Shown here: in pieces, positions 50,496-60,044 of the stretch | Position numbering within the stretch: position 1 is the stretch's first letter | How the letters are laid out: every line of letters starts with the position of its first letter | DNA from: 40CM-2-70-7 sp035505915 | GTDB taxonomy: Bacteria; Gemmatimonadota; Gemmatimonadetes; Gemmatimonadales; GWC2-71-9 | DNA: 64,000 nt | Reading direction: 5' to 3' | Assembly: GCA_035505915.1 (NCBI GenBank) | Contig: DATJQI010000080.1 | Coordinates: forward strand, 1 to 64,000 | The notes under the pieces: model-generated | Seen by the model: only the letters and a program-made list of their open reading frames with translations | What the model was told of the DNA's origin: nothing | Database searches by the model: none | Made by a program: the position numbers and the translations under genes

Positions 50496-51980
50496 TTACC
50501 GTGCTCCCCGGGGCTGGCTGGGAGACCCGGTGGCCGGAGCGGCGCCGCCGGGAACGGGAGCCGGTCCGGGTGCCGGCCGCATCGGAGGCTGACCCCCCGT
50601 GCCCGGTCCCGACGCGCCGCCCCCCGCCGCCACACGGTTCGCCTGCGCCTGTTCGGTGGCGCGCTGGACGCCGGCCGGGCTGATGTTCCAGTCGCCGCCG
50701 GTCCGCAGGGCCACCGCCAGGAAGGGCGGGACGCCGAAGAACCCGCGCCGCCGGTTCACCACGTCGTCGAGGTACCGGTTCACCCGCGCCGCGGCGAATT
50801 GCGCCCGGGCGGCGGGCGTCGCGCCGGAGTCCTTCAGCATCTGCGGGGTGATCTGCAGCGCGGCTTCGAGGTTCGCGAGGTTCGTGTCGTACGCCGCCTT
50901 CAGCTGCGCCCAGTCGTCCGCCGTGAGGCCGGCCTTCGCGGAGTCGGCCTGCTGCAGCAGGATGTCCCGCGTCGACAGCGTCTCGAGGACCTTGGTCATC
51001 TGCGCGTCGGTCGCGCCCGGGATGGACCCGGCCATCTTGGGGTCGAGGGCCCGGAGCCAGCGCGCCAGGTCGCTGACGCGGAACGCCCCGCCGTCGTAGG
51101 TCACGAGCTTGTCGTGGTTCCCGTCGGCGGCGTCCACGTCCTGGAGCGCGCTCCGGGTGGTGGCCACCGCGCCCGCGACGACGGTGAGGTGCCGCAGGCC
51201 GCGCAGGCGGGCGATGTAGGCCGAGTCGAAGTTCTCCTCGATACCCTGCTGCACGCCGAGCGCGAACGAGTCGCGGATTTCGGACAGGGGCGGCCGGCGG
51301 ATGATGTGGAATCCGAACGGGCTCTGAATCACGCCGCTCATCTGCCCGGGCGCGAGCTTCCAGGCTTCGGCCTCGAACGGCCCCACGAAGTGCCCGCGGG
51401 GCCACACACCCAGGAATCCGCCCTCGGCCTTGGAGCCGTCCTCGGAGTACTTGCGCGCCAGCTCGGCGAAGTTCGCGCCGTGGGAGGCCTGCAGCTGCCG
51501 CCAGACGCCCTCGAGGCGGGCGTGGATGCCGTCGACGACGGGCGGGGAGGCGTTGGCCCCCACCTGCATGAGGATGTGCTGGAAGGCGCGGAGGTCCCCC
51601 GCGTTGTAGGCCGAGTCGACCTGGGCGGCGGACAGCGTGGACCGGCCGGCGATCAGCCGCTGGCGGAAGTGATCCCACTTCATCTGGGACACCGCGGGCC
51701 ACATCGCCTCGAGCACCAGAGCGGAGTCGTCGAGGGAGCGCGGACCGGCCAGGGTCGTGGCGAAGAGCGTGTAGTCCACCCACATGCCGGCCATCCGGGA
51801 CAGGTTGTCGCTCTGCAGCGGCATGCCCTTCACGGAGCTGGCCCAGGTGGCCAGCTGGTCGGCGTCGAGGGACTGGCCCGCGGCGGTCGCGGCGGCGTCG
51901 GCGTGCGCGGAGAAGGCCTCACGCAGGGCCCCGCAGGCCGCGAGGGGAAGAACGATGAGCATCGCACCCAACCTGCGCAT
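50496..51980 (-). CDS. Parvulin-type peptidyl-prolyl isomerase lipoprotein
   Basis: A 494-residue protein with a lipoprotein signal (VLPLAAC). The single clear PpiC domain lies in the middle (about 130-235, GGFLGVWPRGHFVGPFEAEAW, FGFHIIRRPP). Helical regions flank it, and the tail is rich in Pro and Gly. It resembles PrsA/SurA-type foldases. Placed directly before surA and 8 nt after mfd, it probably acts with SurA in outer-membrane protein folding. Confidence 0.83.
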   Translation of the reverse strand: MRRLGAMLIVLPLAACGALREAFSAHADAAATAAGQSLDADQLATWASSVKGMPLQSDNLSRMAGMWVDYTLFATTLAGPRSLDDSALVLEAMWPAVSQMKWDHFRQRLIAGRSTLSAAQVDSAYNAGDLRAFQHILMQVGANASPPVVDGIHARLEGVWRQLQASHGANFAELARKYSEDGSKAEGGFLGVWPRGHFVGPFEAEAWKLAPGQMSGVIQSPFGFHIIRRPPLSEIRDSFALGVQQGIEENFDSAYIARLRGLRHLTVVAGAVATTRSALQDVDAADGNHDKLVTYDGGAFRVSDLARWLRALDPKMAGSIPGATDAQMTKVLETLSTRDILLQQADSAKAGLTADDWAQLKAAYDTNLANLEAALQITPQMLKDSGATPAARAQFAAARVNRYLDDVVNRRRGFFGVPPFLAVALRTGGDWNISPAGVQRATEQAQANRVAAGGGASGPGTGGQPPMRPAPGPAPVPGGAAPATGSPSQPRGAR

Positions 51981-51988
51981 TCCGTCTC

Positions 51989-54900
51989 CTAAGGAAGAGG
52001 GTCCTGCAGAGCGGCGGTGAGCGCCCGGAGCAGTCCCGGTCCGACGGCCTCGCCGCCGAGGCGCTTGAGCCGCAGCGAGAGCGGGACGGCCCGGCGCACG
52101 GTGGCCTCGAACTGCACCGCGTCCAGGGCGGCGGTGAGGCCGGCGAGACGCGGGCGGGCGTCCCGCCGAAACGTAAGCCGCGCCTCATCTCCCGAGATCA
52201 GGACCGTCTCCAGTCCCAGCCGGGAGCCGAGCGCGCGGAGCTCCGCGACGAGCAGCAACCGGGCGGCTTCCTCGGGAAGCGGGCCGAATCGGTCACGCAG
52301 CTCGTCGCGGACGGCTGCAATCTCGCACGGTTGCACGGCCCGCGCCAGCCGCCGGTACACGTCGAGCTTCACGGCATCGTCGGGGACGTACGCGTCCGAG
52401 AGATGCGCGGCCCGGTCGAGCGTGACCTCGGGCGGCGCGAACGCCGGCGCGGCGCCCGCGCCGCTCCCCTTCAGATCCGCCACCGCCTCCGCCAGCCACC
52501 GGAGATACGTGTCGAACCCCACCGCCTGCGCGTGTCCCGACTGCTCCCGCCCCAGGAGATTGCCGGCGCCGCGGATTTCCAGATCGCGGAGCGCGATCCG
52601 GTACCCCGACCCCAGATCCGTGTGATGCTCGAGCACGCGCAACCGCTCCTCGGCCCGGGGATCCATCTGATCGGGCACCAGCAGATAGCAGTAGGCCCGG
52701 CGGTGACTCCGGCCCACGCGGCCGCGGAGCTGATACAGCTGAGCCAACCCGAACTGGTCGGCGCGGTCCACGATCATGGTGTTGGCGTTCGGCACGTCGA
52801 GCCCCGACTCCACGATCATCGTCGACACCAGGACGTCCACCTCCCCTCGGACGAACTTCGCCATCGCCGCCTCGAGCTCCCGCTCGGGCATCTGCCCGTG
52901 GGCCACCGCGAGCCGGGCCCGCGGCGCGAGCCGCGCCACCCGCGCGCCGATGGTGGCGATGGTCTCCACCCGGTTGTGCACCAGGTACACCTGGCCGCCG
53001 CGGTCCACCTCGCGGGCGATGGCCTCCTCGAGCAGCGCGTCGTCCCAGGGCTCGAGGAAGGTCAGCACCGGCGACCGATCCTTCGGCGCGGTTTCGAGCA
53101 GGGACAGGTCGCGCAAGCCGGCGAGCGACAGGTGCAGGGTCCGGGGGATCGGCGTCGCGGTCAGAGTCAGCACGTCCACCGCCAGCTTCAGGGCCTTCAG
53201 GCGCTCCTTGTGTCGTACCCCGAAGCGGTGCTCTTCGTCCACCACCAGGAGGCCCAGGTCCTTGAACAGCACGTCCGCGGAGAGCAGGCGATGGGTGCCG
53301 ATGACGACGTCCACGTCGCCGGCCGCGACCTTGGCCAGCGCGGCGGCCAGCTCCGGCCCGCTCCGGAAGCGGGACAGCACCTCGATCCGCACCGGGTAGT
53401 CGGCCAGACGCTCCCGGAACGTCCGCCCGTGCTGCTCGGCGAGAATGGTGGTGGGCACGAGGACCGCCACCTGTTTCCCCGCCTGCACCACCTTGAACGC
53501 CGCGCGGAGGGCCACTTCGGTCTTTCCATATCCCACGTCGCCCACGAGGAGCCGGTCCATCGGGCGGGGCCGCTCGAGGTCCCGCTTCACCTCGTCCGTG
53601 GCGCGGCGCTGGTCGGGCGTGTCCTCATAGAGGAAGGCGGACTCGAGCTCCCGCTGCCACGGCGTATCGGGGGGGAAGGCGAACCCGGTCGCGAGCTGGC
53701 GCCGCGCGTACAGGTCGAGCAGCTCGCTCGCCATGGCGAGGATGGCGGCCCGGGCCCGGTCGCGCTGGCGCTGCCAGGCCGTGGCGCCCAGACGGTGCAG
53801 GCGCGGCGGCGGCGCGTCCGGATCGCCGCTGGTGCGGTACGGCTCGAGCAGGTCGATCCGGTACAGCGGGACGTTGAGCCGGTCGCCCCCCTCGTACTCG
53901 ACCACCGCCACGTCGAGCGTGGCCTCGCCCACCTGGATGGTTTCGAGACCGCGGAAGAGACCGATGCCGTGATCGAGATGGACCACGTACTCGCCGGTCG
54001 TGAACGCGCCCGGCCCGAGCGCGCCGACCGCCGCCCGGTACCGCCGCGCGCGCCGGAGCCGGCGGGCGCGGCGGAAGATCTCGTGGTCGGTGAGGACCCG
54101 GAGAGCCGGAAACGCGAAGCCGCCGTCCAGCGCGCCGACCGCCAGGGTGACTCGGCCGGGATCGAGCAGCTCCTCGAGGCGCTCGAGCTGGCCTTCGTTG
54201 TCGCAGAGGATGACGGTCGGCGTCGGACCGGCGATCAGGCTCCGGAGATACTTGAGATCGCGGTCCACCGTCTCCGGCGCGGAGATGGGGAACCGGACGT
54301 CGGCGCCCGGGGCGTCGGGGGCGAGACGGGCGAACCCCGCGAGGCGGGCCGTCCACTCGTCGGGGGCGAGGAACAGCGCCTCCCGCCGTTCCGGCTCCTC
54401 ACCCAGCCGGCGCGAGACCTCGAGATGATGTGCCGCCTCGGTCCAGGTGCGCTCGACCTCCTGGGCGACCGACGATTCCCGGTCCACCACGAGCAGCGTG
54501 TCGGAGGGCAGGAGCTCCAGGAGCGAGGCGCGGACGACGGCGCCGTCACCGGCCGCCGGCGCCGCGCGCTCCCGCAGCGGGAGAACCGTGACCCGCTCGA
54601 TGGCGTCGCCCGACCGCTGGGTGTCCAGATCGAAGGCCCGCAGCGTCGCGATCTCGTCCCCCCACCATTCGATGCGCCCCGGCGCCGCCATCCCGAACGC
54701 GTAGACATCGAGGATGCCGCCGCGCACGCTGAACTGGCCAACCTCGGTCACCGTGGACACCCGTTCGTATCCGAGCCCCGACAGCGCGTCCACCGCGACC
54801 CCGAGACTCGGTCCCCCGCCCGCGGAGAACGTGAGCCGCGCTCCCGCCAGCGCTTCCGGGACTCCGGTCCGCTCGGCGGTGGCGCGCGCGGTGGTGACGA

Positions 54901-55252
54901 GGAGGCGTACCCGGCCTTCGAGCAGCGCGGCCAGCGTTTCGATGCGCTCCCCCGCGATCTCGACGTGCGGCTCTTCGCCGCCAAGGGCTTCCCGCTGCGG
55001 ATACAGCGCCGCCAGTCCGGGAGCCAGAGCCTCGAGATCGGCCAGCCAGCGCTCGGCGTCCGCGGGGGTGGGCGCGACGACCGCCGTCACGCGCTGGGGG
55101 AGACGCCGAATCAGGGCCGCCAGGAGCACGGCGGGGGCGGATCCAGGCAAGCCGCCGACGCCCAGACCGGCACCCGCTCGCGGCAGCCCACGCACCAGCG
55201 CCTCGAACGCGGGCAGCTCCTCCATCCGGTCGAGCAGGAAGTCGAGCGGCAT
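51989..55252 (-). CDS. mfd: Transcription-repair coupling factor Mfd
   Basis: A 1087-residue DNA translocase that removes stalled RNA polymerase and recruits UvrA. The UvrB-homology region comes first. It is followed by the CarD-like polymerase-interaction domain (YVVHLDHGIGLFRGLETI), the RecG-like motor with Walker A GDVGYGKT (Lys577), DEEH box, TATPIPRTLH and QLRGRVGRS, and the C-terminal TRCF domain. ATG 55252 shares its A with the BatA stop (TGATG); an alternative start at 55279 would lie inside BatA. The gene is complete and in normal order. Confidence 0.95.
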   Translation of the reverse strand: MPLDFLLDRMEELPAFEALVRGLPRAGAGLGVGGLPGSAPAVLLAALIRRLPQRVTAVVAPTPADAERWLADLEALAPGLAALYPQREALGGEEPHVEIAGERIETLAALLEGRVRLLVTTARATAERTGVPEALAGARLTFSAGGGPSLGVAVDALSGLGYERVSTVTEVGQFSVRGGILDVYAFGMAAPGRIEWWGDEIATLRAFDLDTQRSGDAIERVTVLPLRERAAPAAGDGAVVRASLLELLPSDTLLVVDRESSVAQEVERTWTEAAHHLEVSRRLGEEPERREALFLAPDEWTARLAGFARLAPDAPGADVRFPISAPETVDRDLKYLRSLIAGPTPTVILCDNEGQLERLEELLDPGRVTLAVGALDGGFAFPALRVLTDHEIFRRARRLRRARRYRAAVGALGPGAFTTGEYVVHLDHGIGLFRGLETIQVGEATLDVAVVEYEGGDRLNVPLYRIDLLEPYRTSGDPDAPPPRLHRLGATAWQRQRDRARAAILAMASELLDLYARRQLATGFAFPPDTPWQRELESAFLYEDTPDQRRATDEVKRDLERPRPMDRLLVGDVGYGKTEVALRAAFKVVQAGKQVAVLVPTTILAEQHGRTFRERLADYPVRIEVLSRFRSGPELAAALAKVAAGDVDVVIGTHRLLSADVLFKDLGLLVVDEEHRFGVRHKERLKALKLAVDVLTLTATPIPRTLHLSLAGLRDLSLLETAPKDRSPVLTFLEPWDDALLEEAIAREVDRGGQVYLVHNRVETIATIGARVARLAPRARLAVAHGQMPERELEAAMAKFVRGEVDVLVSTMIVESGLDVPNANTMIVDRADQFGLAQLYQLRGRVGRSHRRAYCYLLVPDQMDPRAEERLRVLEHHTDLGSGYRIALRDLEIRGAGNLLGREQSGHAQAVGFDTYLRWLAEAVADLKGSGAGAAPAFAPPEVTLDRAAHLSDAYVPDDAVKLDVYRRLARAVQPCEIAAVRDELRDRFGPLPEEAARLLLVAELRALGSRLGLETVLISGDEARLTFRRDARPRLAGLTAALDAVQFEATVRRAVPLSLRLKRLGGEAVGPGLLRALTAALQDPLP

Positions 55253-56934
55253 CAGCGGGTGGTCAGGGCCACGGCCCACTCGAGGGCGGCGAGCAGGAGG
55301 GCGAGCGCGAGCAGGAGCCCCGCGGCGTCCCCGCGCGCGGCACCGGCGAAGATCGCGGAAGGGAACGCGGTCCCGGAGACGACCTCGGCGCCGAGCGCCC
55401 GGCCGAGGACGGCGGGTGAGGCGGGCGTGAGATCGGACTCGCGGAAGTCCGGCCCCCGCACCACCGCGCCCGTCGTGTCGCCGCCGACGACGCGGAACTC
55501 GATACCCTCATCGCCCACCGAGTCGGTCACGCCGGTCCGGCCTTCCGCCACGGAGTTGACCAGCTCGTCCACGAGGGGCACGAATCCGGGGAGCCGCGGC
55601 AGCGCGGTCCAGCCCGTGTCGAGCGCGCTCCCGATGAGAATCGTCGCTCCGTCCCGAACCAGCCAGGGTCCTCCGTTGACGGTCGCGAGCACATCGGACG
55701 GGTCGCCTCCGGTCAGCTCCAGGCGCCGGGTGACTTGCGCCCCCGCGACGCCGGCCAGCGCGGCCGCGCGCGCCTGCACCGGACCGGGCGTGCCGGGAGG
55801 ACCGAACCGCCACCGCGCGCCCCGGAGCGCCAGGGCCCGGTTCACGGCGCCCACCGCGGCGGGATCGGCGGAGGGCAGCACGATGGCCACCGGGCCCGCC
55901 GGGAGCGTGCCGATGGCGACGTCGCCGCCGGCCGCGACCCGGCCGGCGGCGCGGAGGACATCCAGCGCCACGCCGACGAACGGACCTGAGCCCGCGCCGG
56001 CGACGACCCGGGCCGGCGGCGCGACGCGCAGGGCGAACACCCGCCGGTCATCGGCCCGCAGCTCGTCGGCGTCCACCTCGACGTCGCCGGTCCACCAGCC
56101 CACCGGCGCCGGGGGGAGCGTCACGGCGAGCGTATCACCGGGTGCGCCCAGACGGCGGCCCACCACGCGGCCCCGGTAGGAGACCGTGACCGTCGCGGCC
56201 TTCCCACCCGGCGTGCCGACGACCGGAACGAGGAGGCGCCCACCCACGATCCGGAGCGCGCCGACGCCGTGATTCGCGGGCGCGGGGTCCGGCGGCGCCA
56301 GCGCGACGACGCGGGCGCCGCCCGTCGCGATCGGCGGTCCGTCGATGGCGCTGGCCTGGTCGTCCGACAGGACGTACACGTCCCGCCCGGGCCGCTCTCC
56401 GCCGGCGGCGACGGCCACGGCGCGCCGGACGGCGTCCGACAGGTCCAGCCGCGACGGCTCGGGACGCGCGCCGGCGATGGCCGCGTCCAGCTCTCCGGAG
56501 GTCCCGCGGCGCATCACGCCGTCCGCGAGCAGGAGCCAGAGCCGGTCCCCCGCGCCGGCGCGGGTGGTGATCGCGCGTGCCGCCGCGGTCAGGCGGTCGA
56601 GCGCCCGGTGTCCGTCGACCACCACACCCGACGAGAGGGAGTTGTCGAGCACGATGACCGCGGCGGTGGGCTCGTGCGCCGCGGCGCGGGCCCAGCCGCC
56701 GACCTGCGGCCGCGCGGCGGCCAGCACCACGGCGCAGACCAGCAGGGTCCGGAGGATCAGGAGCAGGAGGTGGCGCAGGCGCAGGCGGCGGGCGGTGCGC
56801 CGCTCCGCCTCCTGCAGGTAGCGGACGGCCGGGAAATCGAGAACGGGCGGCAGGCGCCGCTGCCGGAGGTGGAGCAGCGCCGGGACCGCCGCCGCGGCGA
56901 GCCCCAGCAGCGCCAGCGGGTGGAGAAAGGTCAC
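55252..56934 (-). CDS. BatA-domain membrane protein with von Willebrand-like fold
   Basis: A 560-residue membrane protein. The BatA double-helix N-terminus (FLHPLALLGLAAAAVPALLHL plus a second segment near residues 58-75) leads to a von Willebrand A-like domain with VIVLDNSLSSG in place of the full DxSxS site. A long periplasmic part and a final membrane helix (LLLALALLLAALEWAVAL) follow. Such proteins work with DUF58 and MoxR ATPases in metal-insertion or envelope-stress complexes (family knowledge). It overlaps the DUF58 gene (GTGA). No MoxR gene is in the window. Confidence 0.8.
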   Translation of the reverse strand: MTFLHPLALLGLAAAAVPALLHLRQRRLPPVLDFPAVRYLQEAERRTARRLRLRHLLLLILRTLLVCAVVLAAARPQVGGWARAAAHEPTAAVIVLDNSLSSGVVVDGHRALDRLTAAARAITTRAGAGDRLWLLLADGVMRRGTSGELDAAIAGARPEPSRLDLSDAVRRAVAVAAGGERPGRDVYVLSDDQASAIDGPPIATGGARVVALAPPDPAPANHGVGALRIVGGRLLVPVVGTPGGKAATVTVSYRGRVVGRRLGAPGDTLAVTLPPAPVGWWTGDVEVDADELRADDRRVFALRVAPPARVVAGAGSGPFVGVALDVLRAAGRVAAGGDVAIGTLPAGPVAIVLPSADPAAVGAVNRALALRGARWRFGPPGTPGPVQARAAALAGVAGAQVTRRLELTGGDPSDVLATVNGGPWLVRDGATILIGSALDTGWTALPRLPGFVPLVDELVNSVAEGRTGVTDSVGDEGIEFRVVGGDTTGAVVRGPDFRESDLTPASPAVLGRALGAEVVSGTAFPSAIFAGAARGDAAGLLLALALLLAALEWAVALTTR

Positions 56935-57818
56935 GAGAGGCGTCGCAGGGCGAGGCCGAACGGCTGATCGGTGGTGACGTGGTGGTACGCGATGTCGTGG
57001 CGGCGGCAGGCGCTCCGCCAGGCCGCGATTTCGCGATGCACGGTGTCTCGATAGGTCCGGGCCAGCTCACGCGGCCGCACCACCACGGTGCCGCTCGACT
57101 CGAGGTCCCGGTACCGGACTTCGGGGGGGCCGGCGAGCTCCACCTCGGCGGGGTCCATCAGATGAAGGACGATGACCTGGTGACCCCGATGGCGGAGATA
57201 CCGCAGCGCGGTCAGGGCCAGATCCCGGTCGAACAACAGGTCGGAAATGAGGATCACCAGCCCCCGGCGCGCCAACCGTGCCGTCACCTGCCGCAGCGCC
57301 TCGGCGGCCGCCGTCCCCTGCCCGACCGGGGTGTCCAGGAGCGCGCGCACGATGCGGGCCCATTGCCCGCTCTTGACCCGCGGCGGCACGCCCTGGCGCA
57401 CGACCTCGTCGAACGTCACGAGGCCCGTGGCGTCCCGCTGCCGCAGCAGAAGCAACGCGAGGGCGGCGGCGAGCCGGTCGGCGTACGCGCGCTTCGTGAG
57501 CCGGTGCGGCGCGCCCGCCCAGGCCATGGACCGGCTCACGTCCACGAGCACCATCGCCCGGAGATTCGTTTCTTCTTCGAATTGCTTCACGTAGGGGCGG
57601 TCGGTCCGCCCCAGGATGCGCCAGTCCAGGTAGCGCAGCTCGTCGCCGGGCTGGTAGGCCCGGTGCTCGGTGAATTCGACGGAAAAGCCGCGGAATGGAG
57701 AGCGGTGGAGCCCCGCGAGAAATCCTTCGACCACCCCGGCCGCGGCGATCTCCACCCCGCCCAGCTGGGCCACTTCCCAGGGGTCGAGGAGATCGAGGCG
57801 GGTGCCGGCGGGGGGCAT
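56931..57818 (-). CDS. DUF58 domain protein
   Basis: A 295-residue protein of the DUF58 family, in the von Willebrand A superfamily. FTEHRAYQPGDELRYLDWRI is the family signature, and VLVDVSRSMAWAG is the metal-ion-dependent adhesion site (DxSxS). It heads a six-gene minus-strand operon ending with pdxA. MoxR-type ATPase partners are usual, but that gene would lie elsewhere in the genome. Confidence 0.88.
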   Translation of the reverse strand: MPPAGTRLDLLDPWEVAQLGGVEIAAAGVVEGFLAGLHRSPFRGFSVEFTEHRAYQPGDELRYLDWRILGRTDRPYVKQFEEETNLRAMVLVDVSRSMAWAGAPHRLTKRAYADRLAAALALLLLRQRDATGLVTFDEVVRQGVPPRVKSGQWARIVRALLDTPVGQGTAAAEALRQVTARLARRGLVILISDLLFDRDLALTALRYLRHRGHQVIVLHLMDPAEVELAGPPEVRYRDLESSGTVVVRPRELARTYRDTVHREIAAWRSACRRHDIAYHHVTTDQPFGLALRRLS

Positions 57819-57983
57819 GAAGGGCGGAAGCTAACGGGCCCGAGAGCGTCCGGGCCAGGAGACACTCCGCCCGGGAGGCAGGCGCCCGCCGGCTCGTAAG
57901 TCTCTGCCACCGGAGAAGTTCCCGAAACCTGACGGGAGCCTGTCGGATGGCATGTTCTCTGCACGGAGGGGGGCAGAGGACGA

Positions 57984-58976
57984 ATGCTCATTCCCCAGCT
58001 GCTTCTGGCGTTCGCGGCTTCCCGCGCACCCTCCGGCCCCCCGGCGTCGTTTCGGGGTGGAGAGGGCGACGGCCACGCCCGGATTCAGGTCTGGACCGAG
58101 AATGGGACCACGCCGTACCGGGCGGGAGACCGCGTGCGCGTCCATATCCGCGCCGAGGACGACGGGTACGTCACGGTGCTGCGCGTGGACACCGACGGCC
58201 GGGTTCAGGTGCTGTTCCCGCGCCAGCCGTGGATCGACAACTATGTGCGCGGAGGCCAGGAATACGAAATCGAGAAGGCGCGCGACTCGAACGCGTTCGA
58301 CATCGACGACGACCCGGGCGTCGGGTACGTGTTCGCGGTCTCGGCGCCGGATCCGTTCACGTTCGACGCGTTCGTCCAGGGCGATCGCTGGGACTATCGC
58401 GGGGTCTCCGACGGCCGCGACGGCCGCATCCACGGCGACCCCTACGTCGCGCTGACCGACCTGGCGGCCCGGATGCTCCCGGCGGGCGACCGGGATTGGG
58501 ACTACGACATCGCTCCCTACTACGTCGACCACCACGTCGACTACCCCCGCTTCCTCTGTTACGACTGTCACGCCTCGACCGGCCTCACGGCCTGGGACCC
58601 GTACGCCGCACCCTGCCCGCGGTTCCGGATCGTGGCGTACGACGATCCGTCCTACTACCCGTACCACTACTACCGGGGCGCCGACGTCGTGATCAGCCGG
58701 CCGCTGCACCCCGAGGCGCGCTATGTGTTCAGGGATCGCGCCGGTGCCCCGGAGGGGCCGTTCGTGACCGTGGTCCGGTCGCGGCCGCCGGCTCGGGAGC
58801 CGGAACGGGTCCAGCAGCCCGATCACGGCCCGCCGCCGGCGCACAAGCCGGAACGTCCGGCGCCGCGTACGGCTCCGCCCAAGGCGTCGCCGCCTCCGGC
58901 CCATCGGGCCCCCCCGCCGCCCTCGAAGGGCCAGCCCGAGCTGCGGCGGCGGAAGCCGGGATTTAGCGCACGGTGA
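57984..58976 (+). CDS. Exported DUF4384 protein with CxxCH motif and Pro-rich tail
   Basis: A 330-residue protein with a short hydrophobic N-terminus. The DUF4384 domain spans about 35-160 (YRAGDRVRVHIRAEDDGYVT). A Tyr/His/Asp-rich segment contains CYDCHAS, a CxxCH motif as found in c-type heme attachment, though it may only bind metal. The last 70 residues are a Pro/Ala/Lys-rich, probably wall-spanning tail. ATG 57984 has GAGGA upstream. The 165-bp upstream gap contains GC-rich hairpins but no motif I can name. The 3' end overlaps rho by 14 bp. Confidence 0.75.
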   Translation: MLIPQLLLAFAASRAPSGPPASFRGGEGDGHARIQVWTENGTTPYRAGDRVRVHIRAEDDGYVTVLRVDTDGRVQVLFPRQPWIDNYVRGGQEYEIEKARDSNAFDIDDDPGVGYVFAVSAPDPFTFDAFVQGDRWDYRGVSDGRDGRIHGDPYVALTDLAARMLPAGDRDWDYDIAPYYVDHHVDYPRFLCYDCHASTGLTAWDPYAAPCPRFRIVAYDDPSYYPYHYYRGADVVISRPLHPEARYVFRDRAGAPEGPFVTVVRSRPPAREPERVQQPDHGPPPAHKPERPAPRTAPPKASPPPAHRAPPPPSKGQPELRRRKPGFSAR

Positions 58977-60027
58977 GAAGCAGCTCGGCGTTGGTGGGAG
59001 CGCGCCTGAGCTGTGACAGGAGATGCTGCATCGCCTGCTCCGGCGGAAGGGCCACCAGCATCCGTCGGAGCTTCTGTTTCGCCTCCACCTCGGCGGGCGG
59101 ACCGAGCAGCTCTTCGCGGCGGGTGCCGGACGCGGCGATGTCCACGGCGGGGTAGACCCGGCGGTCGGCGAGCTCGCGGGAGAGCCGCAGCTCCGCGTTC
59201 CCCGTCCCCTTGAACTCCTCGAAAATCACGTCGTCCATCCGGCTGTCGGTCTCGACCAGGGCCGTGGCGATGACGGTCAGCGACCCGCCCTCCGGGACGG
59301 CGCGCGCGGCGCCGAAGAGCGCCTTGGGCTTGGCGAGCGCGTTGGCGTCGAGGCCCCCCGACATCGTCCGTCCGCTCCCCCGTCCGGTCGTGTTGTGCGA
59401 CCGGGCCAGGCGGGTCAGCGAGTCCAGGACGATGACCACGTCCCGTCCCAGCTCCACCTGCCGCCGGGCGTGCTCGAAGACCATGTCCGCCACGGCGACG
59501 TGCCGCTCGTGCGGGAGGTCGAAGCTCGAAGCGATCACCTCGCCCCGGCCCCAGTCCACCATTTCGCTCACCTCCTCCGGGCGCTCGTCCACCAGCAGCA
59601 CCAGGAGGGTGGCGGCGGGATGGTTCAGCGCCACCGCCTCGGCCACCGCCTGGAGCGTCACGGTCTTCCCCGCCTTCGGGGGTGACACGATGAGCGCCCG
59701 CTGTCCGAAGCCCAGAGGGCAGATCAGGTCGACCACCCGCTGGATGGCGCCGGTGCGCGGGCTCGAGGGCTTTTCGGTCTCGAGGCGGAGGGGACGGTCC
59801 GGGTGCACCGCGCCGAGCTTCGAGAACTCGGGGCGATCGGCCAGCCGGTCCGGAGCCGCGCCGTTCACCGACACCACCCGCCCGGCGTCCAGCACCACCA
59901 GGTCCCCGCGCCGGAGCCCGGGGAGCCGGACCGCGGGATCGCCGTTGGCAGGGAGGTAGCCGTTGGCGGCGAGGCGCACGGCGCCGCCCTTGGGGGTCGG
60001 GTCGAACCAGCCGGTGAGCGGGGGCAC
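58963..60027 (-). CDS. rho: Transcription termination factor Rho, short N-terminus
   Basis: A 354-residue hexameric RNA helicase. The motor is complete: PPKAGKT (Walker A, Lys121), LVDERPEEVSEM, VIVLDSLTRLAR, the Q-loop, and the R-loop KGTGN. The Walker lysine is at 181 in E. coli Rho, so about 60 residues are absent. The Rho_N helical domain is missing and the cold-shock-like RNA-binding domain is reduced to a remnant (GGAVRLAANGYLPANG). GTG 60027 is the only start; a heptamer hairpin lies 18 bp upstream. Primary RNA binding is probably altered. Confidence 0.92.
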   Translation of the reverse strand: MPPLTGWFDPTPKGGAVRLAANGYLPANGDPAVRLPGLRRGDLVVLDAGRVVSVNGAAPDRLADRPEFSKLGAVHPDRPLRLETEKPSSPRTGAIQRVVDLICPLGFGQRALIVSPPKAGKTVTLQAVAEAVALNHPAATLLVLLVDERPEEVSEMVDWGRGEVIASSFDLPHERHVAVADMVFEHARRQVELGRDVVIVLDSLTRLARSHNTTGRGSGRTMSGGLDANALAKPKALFGAARAVPEGGSLTVIATALVETDSRMDDVIFEEFKGTGNAELRLSRELADRRVYPAVDIAASGTRREELLGPPAEVEAKQKLRRMLVALPPEQAMQHLLSQLRRAPTNAELLLTVR

Positions 60028-60044
60028 GGGAGACCGGAAGATAA

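Noticed and set aside
52331..56179. A 1282-codon open frame on the plus strand, and others such as 847-2538 (+) and 8236-11529 (-)
   Set aside because: They are antisense to clearly conserved genes (mfd, BatA, the TonB receptor, M1 peptidase and SulP). High GC at third positions keeps mirror frames open. Their peptides are low-complexity Arg/Gly/His/Pro without any family motif.
57819..57983. Riboswitch upstream of the DUF4384 gene
   Set aside because: The 165-bp gap has GC-rich hairpins and a GCCACCGG-like string, but the other conserved parts of c-di-GMP, cobalamin, TPP or c-di-AMP riboswitches are missing.
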